From Streptomyces candidus (lineage in GTDB: Bacteria > Actinomycetota > Actinomycetes > Streptomycetales > Streptomycetaceae): a stretch of DNA of 64,000 bases. The notes under the pieces were generated by a model. That model saw only the letters and a list, made by a program, of their open reading frames with translations, searched no databases and was not told where the DNA came from. Both the position numbers and the translations under genes were made by a program. Location: assembly GCF_014207445.1 (NCBI RefSeq), contig NZ_JACHEM010000001.1, forward strand, positions 186,001 through 250,000. The letters run 5' to 3'. The number at the start of each line of letters is the position of its first letter. The first letter of the stretch is position 1. Of this stretch, positions 46,396 through 54,846 are shown one piece after another.

Positions 46396-48294
46396 GTGGA
46401 CACGACCCTTGAAGACCCCCTCGTCGGGCACCTGCTCGACGGCCGCTATCGCGTCGAGGCACGCATCGCCGTCGGCGGGATGGCCACGGTCTACCGGGCC
46501 GTCGACACCCGCCTCGACCGTGTGCTCGCCCTCAAGGTGATGCACCCCGCCCTCGCCGCGGACGCCTCCTTCGTGGACCGCTTCATCCGCGAGGCGAAGT
46601 CCGTGGCGCGTCTCGCGCACCCGAACGTGGTGGGCGTCTTCGACCAGGGCGCCGACGGCGCGTACGTCTACCTGGCGATGGAGTACATCGCGGGCTGCAC
46701 TCTGCGCGACGTCCTGCGCGAGCGCGGCGCCCTCCAGCCGCGGGCCGCGCTGGACATCCTGGAGCCCGTGCTGGCCGCGCTCGGCGCCGCGCACCGGGCC
46801 GGGTTCGTGCACCGGGACATGAAACCGGAGAACGTCCTGATCGGCGACGACGGCCGGGTGAAGGTCGCCGACTTCGGTCTCGTGCGGGCCGTGGACACCG
46901 TCACCAGCTCCACCGGATCGCTCCTGGGCACGGTCTCCTACCTCGCTCCCGAGCAGATCGAGCACGGCACCGCCGACACCCGCGCCGACGTGTACGCGTG
47001 CGGAGTCGTCCTGTACGAAATGCTGACCGGTACGAAGCCGCACTCCGGCGGCACCGCCGCCCAGGTGCTCTACCAGCACCTCAACAAGGACGTTCCGCCG
47101 CCGTCGGCCGCGGTGCCGGGGCTGGCGCCCGAACTGGACGGACTGGTCGGCGAGGCCACCGCCCGCGACCCGGAGGCCCGCCCGTTCGACGCGGTCGCCC
47201 TGCTCGGACTGGCCAGGACGGCGCGCGCGGCCCTCGGCGACGAGCAGTTGGACCTCGTACCCCCGCAGGCGAAGCCGGAGGCTCCGGCGGTCGGTCCCGA
47301 GGAGCGCACCAGCGTGATCCCGCGCACGCTGCCCACCGAGCGGCACACCAGCCGGCTGCCGCGGCCGGAGCCCGACCCGTCCCGCGCGACGTCGCGGCGT
47401 GCCCTGCCCACCCGGCGGGGACTGGCCCTGGTCGTGGCGGCGGTGCTGCTGGCCCTGGTGGGCACCGGGGTCTGGTACATCAACTCCGGGCAGTTCACGC
47501 AGGTCCCGGCACTGCTCAGCCAGTCGGAGAAGGACGCACGGGCGAAGCTGTCGGCGGCCGGGCTCGACGTGAAGGGCGTGGAGCGGAAGTTCAGCGACAC
47601 CGTCACGCGCGGCACGGTCATGGACAGCGATCCGGCGCCCGGCTCACGCATCCGCCACAACGGGTCGGTGACGCTGGTCCTTTCCCGGGGCCCCGAGATA
47701 GTGAAGGTCCCGGACGTGAAGCGGATGCCGCTGGCGAAGGCGAGGAACGAACTCAAGGACGCCGGCCTCGCACCCGGCGTCGTCACCAGGGCGTTCAGCG
47801 AGGACGTCCCCCTGGGCACGGTCATCAGCACCGAGCCGCGTGCGGGCACCGGCCGCGCACCCGACACCGCGGTGGCGATCGTCGTGAGCAAGGGCGCGCC
47901 GGTGGACATGCCGACGGTGACCGGGCAGGGCGTCGAGGACGCCACCGCCACCCTGGAGGGCCTCGGGCTGAAGGTCGACGTCGCGCCCGGGCAGGTCCAC
48001 TCCCCCGCCGAGGCGGGCAAGGTGGCACGGCAGTCGGTCCCCGCGGGCACCAGGCTCGGCCAGGGCGAGCGCGTGACGCTCACCGTCTCCAAGGGGCCGC
48101 GGATGGTCGCGGTGCCGGACGTCCTCGGCAAGCAGGCGGACGAGGCGGCCCGGGTGCTGAAGGAGGCGGGTTTCCAGGTCGAGGTCGAACGGCCGCTCCT
48201 GTCCTTCAGCAAGGTCATCGAGAAGCAGTCGGTCTCCGGCGGTTCGCAGGCCCCCGAGGGCAGCACGATCACCGTCACCACGAAGATCCTCTAG
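46396..48294 (+). CDS. PASTA-domain Ser/Thr protein kinase (PknL-like)
   Basis: A 632-aa transmembrane kinase. The kinase domain covers about residues 15-280: glycine loop RIAVGGMATVY, Lys47 in LALKVMH, catalytic HRDMKPEN at 139-146, DFG at 159-161, and SYLAPEQ. A Pro/Arg-rich juxtamembrane region leads to the membrane segment at about 342-361 (GLALVVAAVLLALVGTGVWY). Four PASTA repeats fill the outside (FTQVPALLSQ, IVKVPDVKRM, PVDMPTVTGQ, MVAVPDVLGK). PASTA domains sense muropeptides or lipid II in related kinases. By neighbourhood it corresponds to mycobacterial PknL. Substrates are not shown by sequence. Confidence 0.95.
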   Translation: MDTTLEDPLVGHLLDGRYRVEARIAVGGMATVYRAVDTRLDRVLALKVMHPALAADASFVDRFIREAKSVARLAHPNVVGVFDQGADGAYVYLAMEYIAGCTLRDVLRERGALQPRAALDILEPVLAALGAAHRAGFVHRDMKPENVLIGDDGRVKVADFGLVRAVDTVTSSTGSLLGTVSYLAPEQIEHGTADTRADVYACGVVLYEMLTGTKPHSGGTAAQVLYQHLNKDVPPPSAAVPGLAPELDGLVGEATARDPEARPFDAVALLGLARTARAALGDEQLDLVPPQAKPEAPAVGPEERTSVIPRTLPTERHTSRLPRPEPDPSRATSRRALPTRRGLALVVAAVLLALVGTGVWYINSGQFTQVPALLSQSEKDARAKLSAAGLDVKGVERKFSDTVTRGTVMDSDPAPGSRIRHNGSVTLVLSRGPEIVKVPDVKRMPLAKARNELKDAGLAPGVVTRAFSEDVPLGTVISTEPRAGTGRAPDTAVAIVVSKGAPVDMPTVTGQGVEDATATLEGLGLKVDVAPGQVHSPAEAGKVARQSVPAGTRLGQGERVTLTVSKGPRMVAVPDVLGKQADEAARVLKEAGFQVEVERPLLSFSKVIEKQSVSGGSQAPEGSTITVTTKIL

Positions 48295-48354
48295 CGGGGT
48301 CCGGGCGAGCACGACGGCGGGGGGCACGGCGCGGGTGCGGCATCCTGGAGGGTG

Positions 48355-49302
48355 ATGAGCACCGCAGAAGTCCCCACCCCGTTCCCCGCCGGCACCCCGA
48401 CCGCGCACGTCCCGTCGGCCCGTGTCCCGGCCGGCCACGATCCCGCCCTGCGCAACCCGGTCGGCGGCCATGTCCCCGTCGCCGGAGGGCTCGCCTCGAC
48501 CGGGCTGCCGTACGCCCGGGAGGTGGGCGCCGAGGCCGTGCAGGTCTTCGTCGCCAATCCGCGCGGCTGGGCGACGCCGCTCGGGAACCCGGCGCAGGAC
48601 GAGCTGTTCCGTGCCGCCTGCGCCGCCGAGCGCATCCCGGCGTACGTCCATGCCCCCTACCTGATCAACTTCGGTTCGCACACCGCGGCCACGGTCGAGC
48701 GGTCCGTGGAGTCGCTGCGGCACTCCCTGCGCCGGGCCCGCGCCATCGGCGCGCTGGGGGTCGTCGTGCACACCGGGTCGGCGACCGGCGGACGCCCCCG
48801 TGCGGAGGCCCTCGCGCAGGTACGGACGCACCTACTGCCGCTGCTGGACGAGCTGACCCACGACGACGACCCGTACCTGCTGCTGGAGTCGACGGCCGGC
48901 CAGGGCTTCTCGCTGTGCTCGCGGACCTGGGACTTCGGTCCGTACTTCGACGCCCTGGACCACCACCCGAAGCTCGGGGTCTGCCTGGACACCTGCCACA
49001 TCTTCGCGGCGGGCCACGATCTGGCGGGGCCGGGCGGGATGAAGCAGACCCTGGACCTGCTGGTGGACACGGTCGGTGAGGGGCGTCTGAAGCTGATCCA
49101 CGCCAACGACTCCAAGGACGTCACGGGCGCGCACAAGGACCGGCACGAGAACATCGGCGCGGGGCACATCGGCGAGGAACCGTTCCGCGAGCTGTTCTCG
49201 CACCCGGCGACCCAGGGGGTGCCGCTGGTCATCGAGACGCCGGGCGGCAAGGAGGGGCATGCGGCGGACGTGGCGCGGCTCAAGGGCCTGCGCACGTTCT
49301 GA
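48355..49302 (+). CDS. Deoxyribonuclease IV / AP endonuclease-like TIM-barrel protein
   Basis: This protein of about 315 aa resembles endonuclease IV, which cuts DNA at abasic sites. Conserved blocks are GGHVPVAGGLASTGLPYARE, AEAVQVFVANPRGWATP, YVHAPYLINFGSHTAATVER, VVVHTGSATGG, PYLLLESTAGQGFSLCSR, LGVCLDTCHIFAAGHDL, LIHANDSKDVTGAHKDRHEN and PLVIETPGGKEGHAADVARL. These hold the metal-binding His, Glu and Asp residues. ATG 48355 follows GGAGGG closely; the adjacent GTG 48352 is an alternative. The first 35 residues are low-complexity. It may be co-transcribed with the kinase gene 60 bases upstream. Confidence 0.92.
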   Translation: MSTAEVPTPFPAGTPTAHVPSARVPAGHDPALRNPVGGHVPVAGGLASTGLPYAREVGAEAVQVFVANPRGWATPLGNPAQDELFRAACAAERIPAYVHAPYLINFGSHTAATVERSVESLRHSLRRARAIGALGVVVHTGSATGGRPRAEALAQVRTHLLPLLDELTHDDDPYLLLESTAGQGFSLCSRTWDFGPYFDALDHHPKLGVCLDTCHIFAAGHDLAGPGGMKQTLDLLVDTVGEGRLKLIHANDSKDVTGAHKDRHENIGAGHIGEEPFRELFSHPATQGVPLVIETPGGKEGHAADVARLKGLRTF

Positions 49303-49349
49303 GCGACTTCCGCCCCGGCCGGCCGGAGCCCGTGCAGGCGGCCCGGCCG

Positions 49350-49991
49350 CTACAGCTCGGGCCCGTCCCCCGGCTCCTCCTGGTACGAGTAGCGCTGTTC
49401 GCGCCAGGGGTCGCCGATGTTGTGGTAGCCGCGTTCCTCCCAGAAACCACGGCGGTCCGCCGTCATGTACTCGATGCCGCGGACCCACTTGGGGCCCTTC
49501 CAGGCGTACAGGTGCGGGATCACCAGGCGCAGCGGGAAACCGTGCTCGGCGGTGAGCAGGTCCTCGCCCTTGTGGGTGGCGAAGATGGTGCGCGGGTCGG
49601 TGAAGTCCTCGATGCGGACGTTGGCGCTGTAGCCGTACTCGGCCCAGACCATGACGTGTGTGACCTTCGGGGCCGGGGGGGCCAGTTCCAGGACCGTCCG
49701 GGCGGCGACGCCACCCCATTCGGCCCCCAGCATGCTGAACTTCGTCACGCAGTGCAGATCCGCGAGCACCGTCGTGAAGGGCAGTGCGGAGAACGCCTCG
49801 TGGTTCCAGCAGCGTTTCTCGCCGTCCGCGGTCGCGCCGAAGACGCGGAACTCCCAGCGCTCCGGCTTGAACTTGGGGACGGGCCCGTAGTGGGTGACCG
49901 GCCAACCGCGCTGGAGCCGCTGTCCCGGCGGAAGCTCGGAGTGCTCGATTGCGCGGTGTTCCCGGCTTTCCGGCTGACCCATGCCTCCCAT
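49350..49991 (-). CDS. Sulfite oxidase-like molybdopterin oxidoreductase
   Basis: A protein of about 213 aa with the sulfite oxidase / YedY catalytic fold. Blocks are GWPVTHYGPVPKFKPERWEF, LHCVTKFSMLGAEWGGV (with the Cys that ligands molybdenum), GYSANVRIEDFTDPRTIFAT, GFPLRLVIPHLYAWKGPKWV and FWEERGYHNIGDPWREQRYS. There is no Tat signal, so it is likely cytoplasmic, and no cytochrome partner is adjacent. Start choice is uncertain: ATG 49991 or 49982. It converges with the endonuclease gene. Substrate unknown; sulfite is only one possibility for this family. Confidence 0.9.
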   Translation of the reverse strand: MGGMGQPESREHRAIEHSELPPGQRLQRGWPVTHYGPVPKFKPERWEFRVFGATADGEKRCWNHEAFSALPFTTVLADLHCVTKFSMLGAEWGGVAARTVLELAPPAPKVTHVMVWAEYGYSANVRIEDFTDPRTIFATHKGEDLLTAEHGFPLRLVIPHLYAWKGPKWVRGIEYMTADRRGFWEERGYHNIGDPWREQRYSYQEEPGDGPEL

Positions 49992-50137
49992 GGTGACAGA
50001 CGGCGAGGGGTGGTCATGACCGGGTCTGGGCCGATTCGGGCAACTCCTACTAAGCATGCACTTACTGGACGTCTTCCGAGCTGCGGTGCGAGGATGCGCG
50101 CAATCTGCCCGGCCACCCCCTGGAAGGAGCCCCAGCG

Positions 50138-50620
50138 ATGCAGGGCGACCCCGAGGTCATTGAATTTCTCAACGAGCAGCTGACCGCCGAACTGACGGCG
50201 ATCAACCAGTACTTCCTTCACGCGAAGATGCAGGACAACTTCGGCTGGACCAAGCTGGCGAAGTACACGCGGGCCGAGTCGTTCGACGAGATGAAGCACG
50301 CGGAGATCCTCACCGACCGCATCCTTTTCCTGGAGGGTCTGCCCAACTACCAGCGGCTCTTCCACGTCCGGATCGGGCAGACGGTCACCGAGATGTTCCA
50401 GGCGGACCGGCAGGTCGAGGTCGAGGCGATCGACCGGCTGAAGCGCGGCGCGGAGGTCATGCGCGCCAAGGGCGACATCACGTCGGCCAATATCTTCGAG
50501 GACATCCTCGCGGACGAGGAGCACCACATCGACTACCTGGACACCCAGCTGGAGCTGGTCGAGAAGCTCGGCGAGCCGCTCTACATCGCCCAGCTGATCG
50601 AGCAGCCGAGCGAGGCCTAG
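50138..50620 (+). CDS. bfr: Bacterioferritin
   Basis: A 160-aa haem-containing iron-storage protein forming 24-mers. All ferroxidase ligands are in register with E. coli Bfr: Glu18, Glu51, His54, Glu94, Glu127 and His130. The haem ligand Met52 is also present. AAGGAG precedes the ATG. It is convergent with the bacterioferritin-associated ferredoxin gene 7 bases away, which would release iron from it. Confidence 0.97.
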   Translation: MQGDPEVIEFLNEQLTAELTAINQYFLHAKMQDNFGWTKLAKYTRAESFDEMKHAEILTDRILFLEGLPNYQRLFHVRIGQTVTEMFQADRQVEVEAIDRLKRGAEVMRAKGDITSANIFEDILADEEHHIDYLDTQLELVEKLGEPLYIAQLIEQPSEA

Positions 50621-50627
50621 CAGCCCC

Positions 50628-50873
50628 TCAGGCGGCCTCGTCCAGGGCCACCCGGCCCGGCTGCTCCGCGACGGCGGACAGCTCGTGCTTGGCGATCAGT
50701 TCGCGGCGCGGGCAGGCCCCGCGGCCGAGCAGGCCCTGGATCGTACGGACGCAGTTGCCGCAGTCCGTGCCGGCCTTGGTGACGGAGGCTATCTGGCGCG
50801 GGGTGCACGCTCCGGCGGCGGCGTGGGCCTTGATCTGCTGGTCGGTCACGCCGAAGCAGGAGCAGACGAACAC
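50628..50873 (-). CDS. Bacterioferritin-associated (2Fe-2S) ferredoxin
   Basis: An 81-aa Bfd-type protein. The cluster cysteines are Cys4 and Cys6 (FVCSCFGVTDQQI) and Cys38 and Cys41 (GTDCGNCVRTIQGLL). In other bacteria Bfd reduces the bacterioferritin core to mobilise Fe2+. GTG 50873 has GAGGTG upstream. A DmdR/IdeR-like iron box lies 38 bases upstream, which fits induction under iron starvation. Confidence 0.94.
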   Translation of the reverse strand: MFVCSCFGVTDQQIKAHAAAGACTPRQIASVTKAGTDCGNCVRTIQGLLGRGACPRRELIAKHELSAVAEQPGRVALDEAA

Positions 50874-50910
50874 GCGGACACCTCGATCCCTCGGCCGGGC
50901 CGGTTCATGG

Positions 50911-50933
50911 TCAGGTAAACCTCACCTTACCTG
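50911..50933 (-). promoter_or_regulatory. Iron-box-like site (DmdR/IdeR) upstream of bfd
   Basis: TCAGGTAAACCTCACCTTA (50911-50929) matches 13 of 19 positions of the DtxR/IdeR/DmdR consensus TTAGGTTAGGCTAACCTAA as I remember it. CAGGTAA and TTACCTG form a 7-bp inverted repeat around 8 bases. Position 38-60 bases upstream of the bfd start suits repression by iron-loaded DmdR. Confidence 0.6.
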
Positions 50934-50973
50934 GCTTGCCGTATTCGTAAAGACCCTGGCCGCACATGACGGA

Positions 50974-51002
50974 GGGGCACGGATCACATGGATCCGTGCC
51001 CC
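50974..51002 (-). terminator. Hairpin terminator after the DAHP synthase gene
   Basis: GGGGCACGGATC / GATCCGTGCCCC is a perfect 12-bp stem with a 5-base loop. It begins 22 bases past the DAHP synthase stop on the minus strand. Confidence 0.82.
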
Positions 51003-51024
51003 ACTGTCGTACGTCCCCCGGGGG

Positions 51025-52377
51025 CTACTGGTCGCGGTACATCTCCGCCACCAGGAACGCCAGGTCGAGCGACTGGCTGCGGTTGAGCCGGGGGTCGCAG
51101 GCCGTCTCGTAACGCTGGTGCAGGTCGTCGACGAAGATCTCGTCGCCGCCGCCCACGCACTCCGTGACGTCGTCGCCGGTGAGCTCGACGTGGATGCCGC
51201 CCGGGTGGGTGCCCAGGCCCTTGTGCACCTCGAAGAAGCCCTTGACCTCGTCGAGCACGTCGTCGAAGCGGCGCGTCTTGTGGCCGGAGACGGCCTCGTA
51301 GGTGTTGCCGTGCATCGGGTCGGTGATCCAGGCGACGGTCGCGCCGGACGCGGTGACCTTCTCGACCAGGTCGGGCAGCTTGTCGCGGACCTTGTCGGCG
51401 CCCATCCGGACGATGAAGGTCAGCCGGCCGGGCTCGCGGTCCGGGTCCAGCTTGTCGATGTAGCCGAGCGCCTCGTCCACGGTGGTCGTGGGGCCGAGCT
51501 TGATGCCGATCGGGTTGCGGATCCGGGAGGCGAACTCGATGTGCGCGCCGTCCATCTGCCGGGTGCGCTCACCGATCCACACCATGTGACCGGAGGTGTC
51601 GTACAGGGTGCCGGTGCGGGAGTCCACGCGGGTCAGCGCGGCCTCGTAGTCCAGCAGCAGCGCCTCGTGCGACGCGTAGAACTCCACGGTGCGGAACTCC
51701 GCCGGGTCGGTCCCGGCGGCCTTCATGAAGTTCAGCGCGTTGTCGATCTCGCGGGCGAGCTGCTCGTAGCGCTGGCCGGACGGCGAGTTCTTCACGAAGT
51801 CCTGGTTCCAGGCGTGCACCTGGCGCAGGTCCGCGTAACCGCCGGTGGTGAAGGCGCGCACGAGGTTGAGGGTGGAGGCGGACGCGTTGTACATCCGCTT
51901 CAGCCGCTCGGGGTCCGGGATGCGGGCCTCTTCGGTGAAGGCGAAGCCGTTCACCGAGTCGCCGCGGTACGTCGGCAGGGTCACGCCGTCGCGGGTCTCG
52001 GTCCCCTTGGAGCGCGGCTTGCTGTACTGGCCGGCGATCCGGCCCACCTTGACGACGGGCACGGACGCGGCGTACGTCAGCACGGCGCCCATCTGGAGAA
52101 GCGTCTTGAGCTTGTTGCGGATGTGGTCGGCCGACACGGCGTCGAATGCTTCCGCGCAGTCGCCGCCCTGGAGCAGGAACGCCTCGCCCTTGGCGACGGC
52201 TCCCAGTCGGGCGCGCAGCTGGTCGCACTCGCCCGCGAAGACGAGCGGCGGATACGATTCGAGGTCCGCGACAACATCGCGCAGCGCCTCGGCATCGGGG
52301 TACTCGGGCTGCTGCGCCGCAGGAAGGTCGCGCCAGGTGTTGCCACCGTTGAGGGTGGTCTTCGCGTTCACGGTCAC
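51025..52377 (-). CDS. Class II 3-deoxy-7-phosphoheptulonate (DAHP) synthase
   Basis: The first enzyme of the shikimate pathway, condensing PEP and erythrose 4-phosphate. The 450-aa plant/actinobacterial type II enzyme has FLLQGGDCAEAFD, KVGRIAGQYSKPRSKGTE, YRGDSVNGF, HMVWIGERTRQMDGAHIEFA, NPIGIKLGPTTTVDEALGYI, VAWITDPMHGNTYEAVSGHK and THPGGIHVELTGDDVTECVG. It is called aroG in mycobacteria and aroH in some Streptomyces annotations. The start is GTG at 52377. It is divergent from the trp leader and trpEG, so both feed aromatic amino acid synthesis from one intergenic region. Confidence 0.96.
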   Translation of the reverse strand: MTVNAKTTLNGGNTWRDLPAAQQPEYPDAEALRDVVADLESYPPLVFAGECDQLRARLGAVAKGEAFLLQGGDCAEAFDAVSADHIRNKLKTLLQMGAVLTYAASVPVVKVGRIAGQYSKPRSKGTETRDGVTLPTYRGDSVNGFAFTEEARIPDPERLKRMYNASASTLNLVRAFTTGGYADLRQVHAWNQDFVKNSPSGQRYEQLAREIDNALNFMKAAGTDPAEFRTVEFYASHEALLLDYEAALTRVDSRTGTLYDTSGHMVWIGERTRQMDGAHIEFASRIRNPIGIKLGPTTTVDEALGYIDKLDPDREPGRLTFIVRMGADKVRDKLPDLVEKVTASGATVAWITDPMHGNTYEAVSGHKTRRFDDVLDEVKGFFEVHKGLGTHPGGIHVELTGDDVTECVGGGDEIFVDDLHQRYETACDPRLNRSQSLDLAFLVAEMYRDQ

Positions 52378-52523
52378 CCGGCCACCCTACGGGGTGCGGC
52401 CCGGTGCTCCGCGCCCCGCTCACAAGGTGAGACGTGCGGTCCACGGCCGGTGGAGCCCCGGCGTGCCGGAGCGGGACGGGCCGGCACCCCTTCTCGTTCA
52501 CCGCGTCCGGTCCGTGCGTGGGG

Positions 52524-52536
52524 TAGGGTGCGCCAC
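52524..52536 (+). promoter_or_regulatory. -10 element of a probable leaderless trp leader transcript
   Basis: TAGGGT (52524-52529) is followed by 7 bases and the ATG of the leader peptide at 52537. No Shine-Dalgarno is present. Confidence 0.5.
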
Positions 52537-52605
52537 ATGTTCGCGCCGAAGAACCAGACCCGCACGCAGAACTGGTGGTGGACCGCTCATCCGGCGGCCC
52601 ACTGA
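52537..52605 (+). CDS. trpL: Trp leader peptide (attenuator)
   Basis: A 22-residue peptide, MFAPKNQTRTQNWWWTAHPA and two more residues, with three consecutive Trp codons (TGG at 52573-52581). It ends at a TGA 24 bases before a terminator hairpin. Stalling at the Trp codons when charged tRNA-Trp is scarce would allow an alternative fold and read-through into trpEG. A trp attenuator in front of an anthranilate synthase gene has been described in S. venezuelae. Confidence 0.92.
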   Translation: MFAPKNQTRTQNWWWTAHPAAH

Positions 52606-52629
52606 TCGCGCGTACATCCACTGACGCAC

Positions 52630-52652
52630 AGGCCGCCCCAGGAGGGCGGCCT
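52630..52652 (+). terminator. Trp attenuator terminator hairpin
   Basis: AGGCCGCCC / GGGCGGCCT is a perfect 9-bp stem with a 5-base loop, followed by TTCTG. It lies between the leader peptide stop and trpEG. GGCGGCCC at 52594-52601, within the leader ORF end, can pair with the GGCCGCC arm and is a candidate antiterminator strand. Confidence 0.85.
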
Positions 52653-52709
52653 TTCTGCGTTGCAGGGCCGTTCCTCCAGCTCCCGCCCCTTCCTGGAAGG
52701 AACCGCCCG

Positions 52710-54695
52710 ATGCTCGCGCACCCCCTCCCCGAGACCCTCCTGCCCCGGCTCGCCGCCTGCGACGGCCCGCCCTTCGCCCTGCTGCGCCGCCGGGCCCCGG
52801 GCCGCGACCACGACACCGTCGAGGTGCTGATCGGCTCCGTGCACGAGGCGCAGCGGCTGGCGGACCTGCCGGTCGGCGGGGAGGGGCTGCCGACGCTCGC
52901 CCTCGTCCCGTTCCGGCAGATCGCGGAGCGCGGCTTCGACGTGCGGGACGACGGGACGCCGTTGAGCGTGCTGGTCGCGCAGGAGGCGTACGAGCTGCCC
53001 CTGGAGGGGGTGCTGTCCGCGCTTCCCTCGCACGAGGTGCACGTGGAGAGCGGCGGTTTCGACGTCGCGGACAAGGAGTACGAGGAGATCGTCCGGCGTG
53101 TCGTGGACGGCGAGATCGGGCGCGGCGAGGGCGCCAACTTCGTGATCCGGCGCACGTACACGGGGAACATCCCGGGCTTCGGACGCGCCGACGCGCTCGC
53201 GCTCTTCCGCCGGCTGCTCGACGGGGAGCGGGGCGCGTACTGGACGTACGTCGTGCACACGGGGGACCGCGTGCTGGTGGGCGCGAGCCCCGAGGTGCAC
53301 GTGCGGATGTCCGGCGGGACGGTGGTGATGAACCCGATCAGCGGCACCTACCGCTACCCGGCCGACGGTCCCACGCCCGAGGACCTGCTCGACTTCCTCG
53401 CCGATCCGAAGGAGACCGAGGAGCTGTCGATGGTCGTGGACGAGGAACTCAAGATGATGTGCACCGTCGGCGACATGGGCGGGGTCGTGGTCGGTCCGCG
53501 GCTCAAGGAGATGGCGCACCTCGCGCACACGGAGTACGAACTGCGGGGGCGCAGTTCGCTGGACGTGCGGGAGGTGCTGCGCGAGACGATGTTCGCGGCG
53601 ACGGTGACGGGCTCGCCGGTGCAGAACGCGTGCCGGGTGATCGAGCGGCACGAGGTGGGCGGGCGCGGCTACTACGCGGGGGCGCTGGCTCTGCTCGGCC
53701 GCGACGCGACGGGCGCGCAGACCCTCGACTCGCCGATCCTCATCCGTACCGCCGACATCCGTCCCGGCGGGCGGCTGCGGGTGCCGGTCGGCGCCACCCT
53801 CGTACGGAACTCCGACCCGGCCGGGGAGGTCGCGGAGACGCACGCCAAGGCGGCGGGGGTGCTGGCCGCGCTGGGGGTGCGCCCTGGGCGTCCGCGCGAG
53901 GAGTCGGTACGTCCTCTCCTCGCGGACGACGCGCGGGTGCGGGCGGCGCTGGACGGGCGGCGGGCCCACCTCGCGCCGTTCTGGCTGAGGATGCAGGAAC
54001 GCACCCGTACTCTGTCCGGACACGCACTGGTGATCGACGCCGAGGACACCTTCACCGCGATGCTCGCGCACGTCCTGCGCGCCTCCGGCCTTGAGGTGTC
54101 CGTGCGCCGCTACGACGAGCCGGGGCTGCGGGAGGCGGCACTCGGGCATCCGGGTCCGGTCGTGCTGGGGCCCGGTCCGGGAAACCCCGCGGACGCGGAC
54201 GACCCGAAGATGCGGTTCCTGCGGACGCTGACGGCGGACCTGTTGCGCGAGGCGCGGCACGGGGTGCTCGGGGTGTGCCTGGGGCATGAACTGATCGCGG
54301 CGGAACTGGGCCTGGCGGTCGTGCGCAAGAGGGTGCCGTACCAGGGGGTGCAGGAGACGGTCGATCTGTTCGGACGGCCCGAGACGGCCGGCTTCTACAA
54401 CAGCTTCACGGCGGTCTGCGACGACGCGGAGGCGGCCGAGCTGGCGGCACACGGCATCGAGGTGGCCAGGGGCGCCGGGGACGCGGGGAGCCGCAGTGAG
54501 ACGCGGGACGCCGGGGACGCGGGGGCAGGCGGCGACGTGGGCCCCGCGGGCCCGGGCGAGGTGCACGCGCTGCGCGGTCCCGGTTTCGCCTCCGTGCAGT
54601 TCCACCCGGAGTCGGTGCTCAGCATGCGGGGGACGGCGGTGGTGACGGACCTGCTGGCAGGGGTGGCGGCAGCGGTCGCCCGCTCGGCCGACTGA
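52710..54695 (+). CDS. trpEG: Fused anthranilate synthase TrpE-TrpG
   Basis: A 661-aa fusion. The component I (chorismate-binding) part covers about residues 1-430: FVIRRTYTGNIPGFGRADAL, PEVHVRMSGGTVVMNPISGT, DEELKMMCTVGDMGGVVVGP, VTGSPVQNACRVIERHEVGG and GALALLGRDATGAQTLDSPI. The glutamine amidotransferase part follows: VVLGPGPGNPADADDPKMRF, GVLGVCLGHELIAAELGLAV (active Cys) and FASVQFHPESVLSMRGTAVV (His-Glu). A Gly/Ala/Asp-rich insertion of about 35 residues precedes the last motif. GGAAGGA precedes ATG 52710; the frame upstream is leader. The Trp attenuator argues for tryptophan synthesis rather than a PhzE-type role. Confidence 0.95.
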   Translation: MLAHPLPETLLPRLAACDGPPFALLRRRAPGRDHDTVEVLIGSVHEAQRLADLPVGGEGLPTLALVPFRQIAERGFDVRDDGTPLSVLVAQEAYELPLEGVLSALPSHEVHVESGGFDVADKEYEEIVRRVVDGEIGRGEGANFVIRRTYTGNIPGFGRADALALFRRLLDGERGAYWTYVVHTGDRVLVGASPEVHVRMSGGTVVMNPISGTYRYPADGPTPEDLLDFLADPKETEELSMVVDEELKMMCTVGDMGGVVVGPRLKEMAHLAHTEYELRGRSSLDVREVLRETMFAATVTGSPVQNACRVIERHEVGGRGYYAGALALLGRDATGAQTLDSPILIRTADIRPGGRLRVPVGATLVRNSDPAGEVAETHAKAAGVLAALGVRPGRPREESVRPLLADDARVRAALDGRRAHLAPFWLRMQERTRTLSGHALVIDAEDTFTAMLAHVLRASGLEVSVRRYDEPGLREAALGHPGPVVLGPGPGNPADADDPKMRFLRTLTADLLREARHGVLGVCLGHELIAAELGLAVVRKRVPYQGVQETVDLFGRPETAGFYNSFTAVCDDAEAAELAAHGIEVARGAGDAGSRSETRDAGDAGAGGDVGPAGPGEVHALRGPGFASVQFHPESVLSMRGTAVVTDLLAGVAAAVARSAD

Positions 54696-54707
54696 TCCCG
54701 CACCTCT

Positions 54708-54754
54708 GCGCACCGGCGCGGCCGGGACCTCCTTCCCGGCCGCGCCCGGTGCGC
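54708..54754. terminator. Long bidirectional hairpin between trpEG and pfkA
   Basis: GCGCACCGGCGCGGCCGGGA (54708-54727) pairs with the stretch 54734-54754 over 20 bp with one bulged base, closing a 6-base loop. It lies 12 bases past the trpEG stop and about 90 past the end of the convergent pfkA. Confidence 0.85.
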
Positions 54755-54846
54755 ACCCGCGCCGAGCCGGTGACGGCATCCCCGGAACGACGCCCGCCAC
54801 CCTCTCCGGCGCGTGACTCCCGGGCCCCTCGCACGGCCCCGGGCGT

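Noticed and set aside
52710..54695. trpEG as a phenazine-type (PhzE) enzyme of a secondary metabolite cluster
   Set aside because: A Trp-Trp-Trp attenuator precedes it, DAHP synthase is divergent, and no biosynthetic cluster genes are near.
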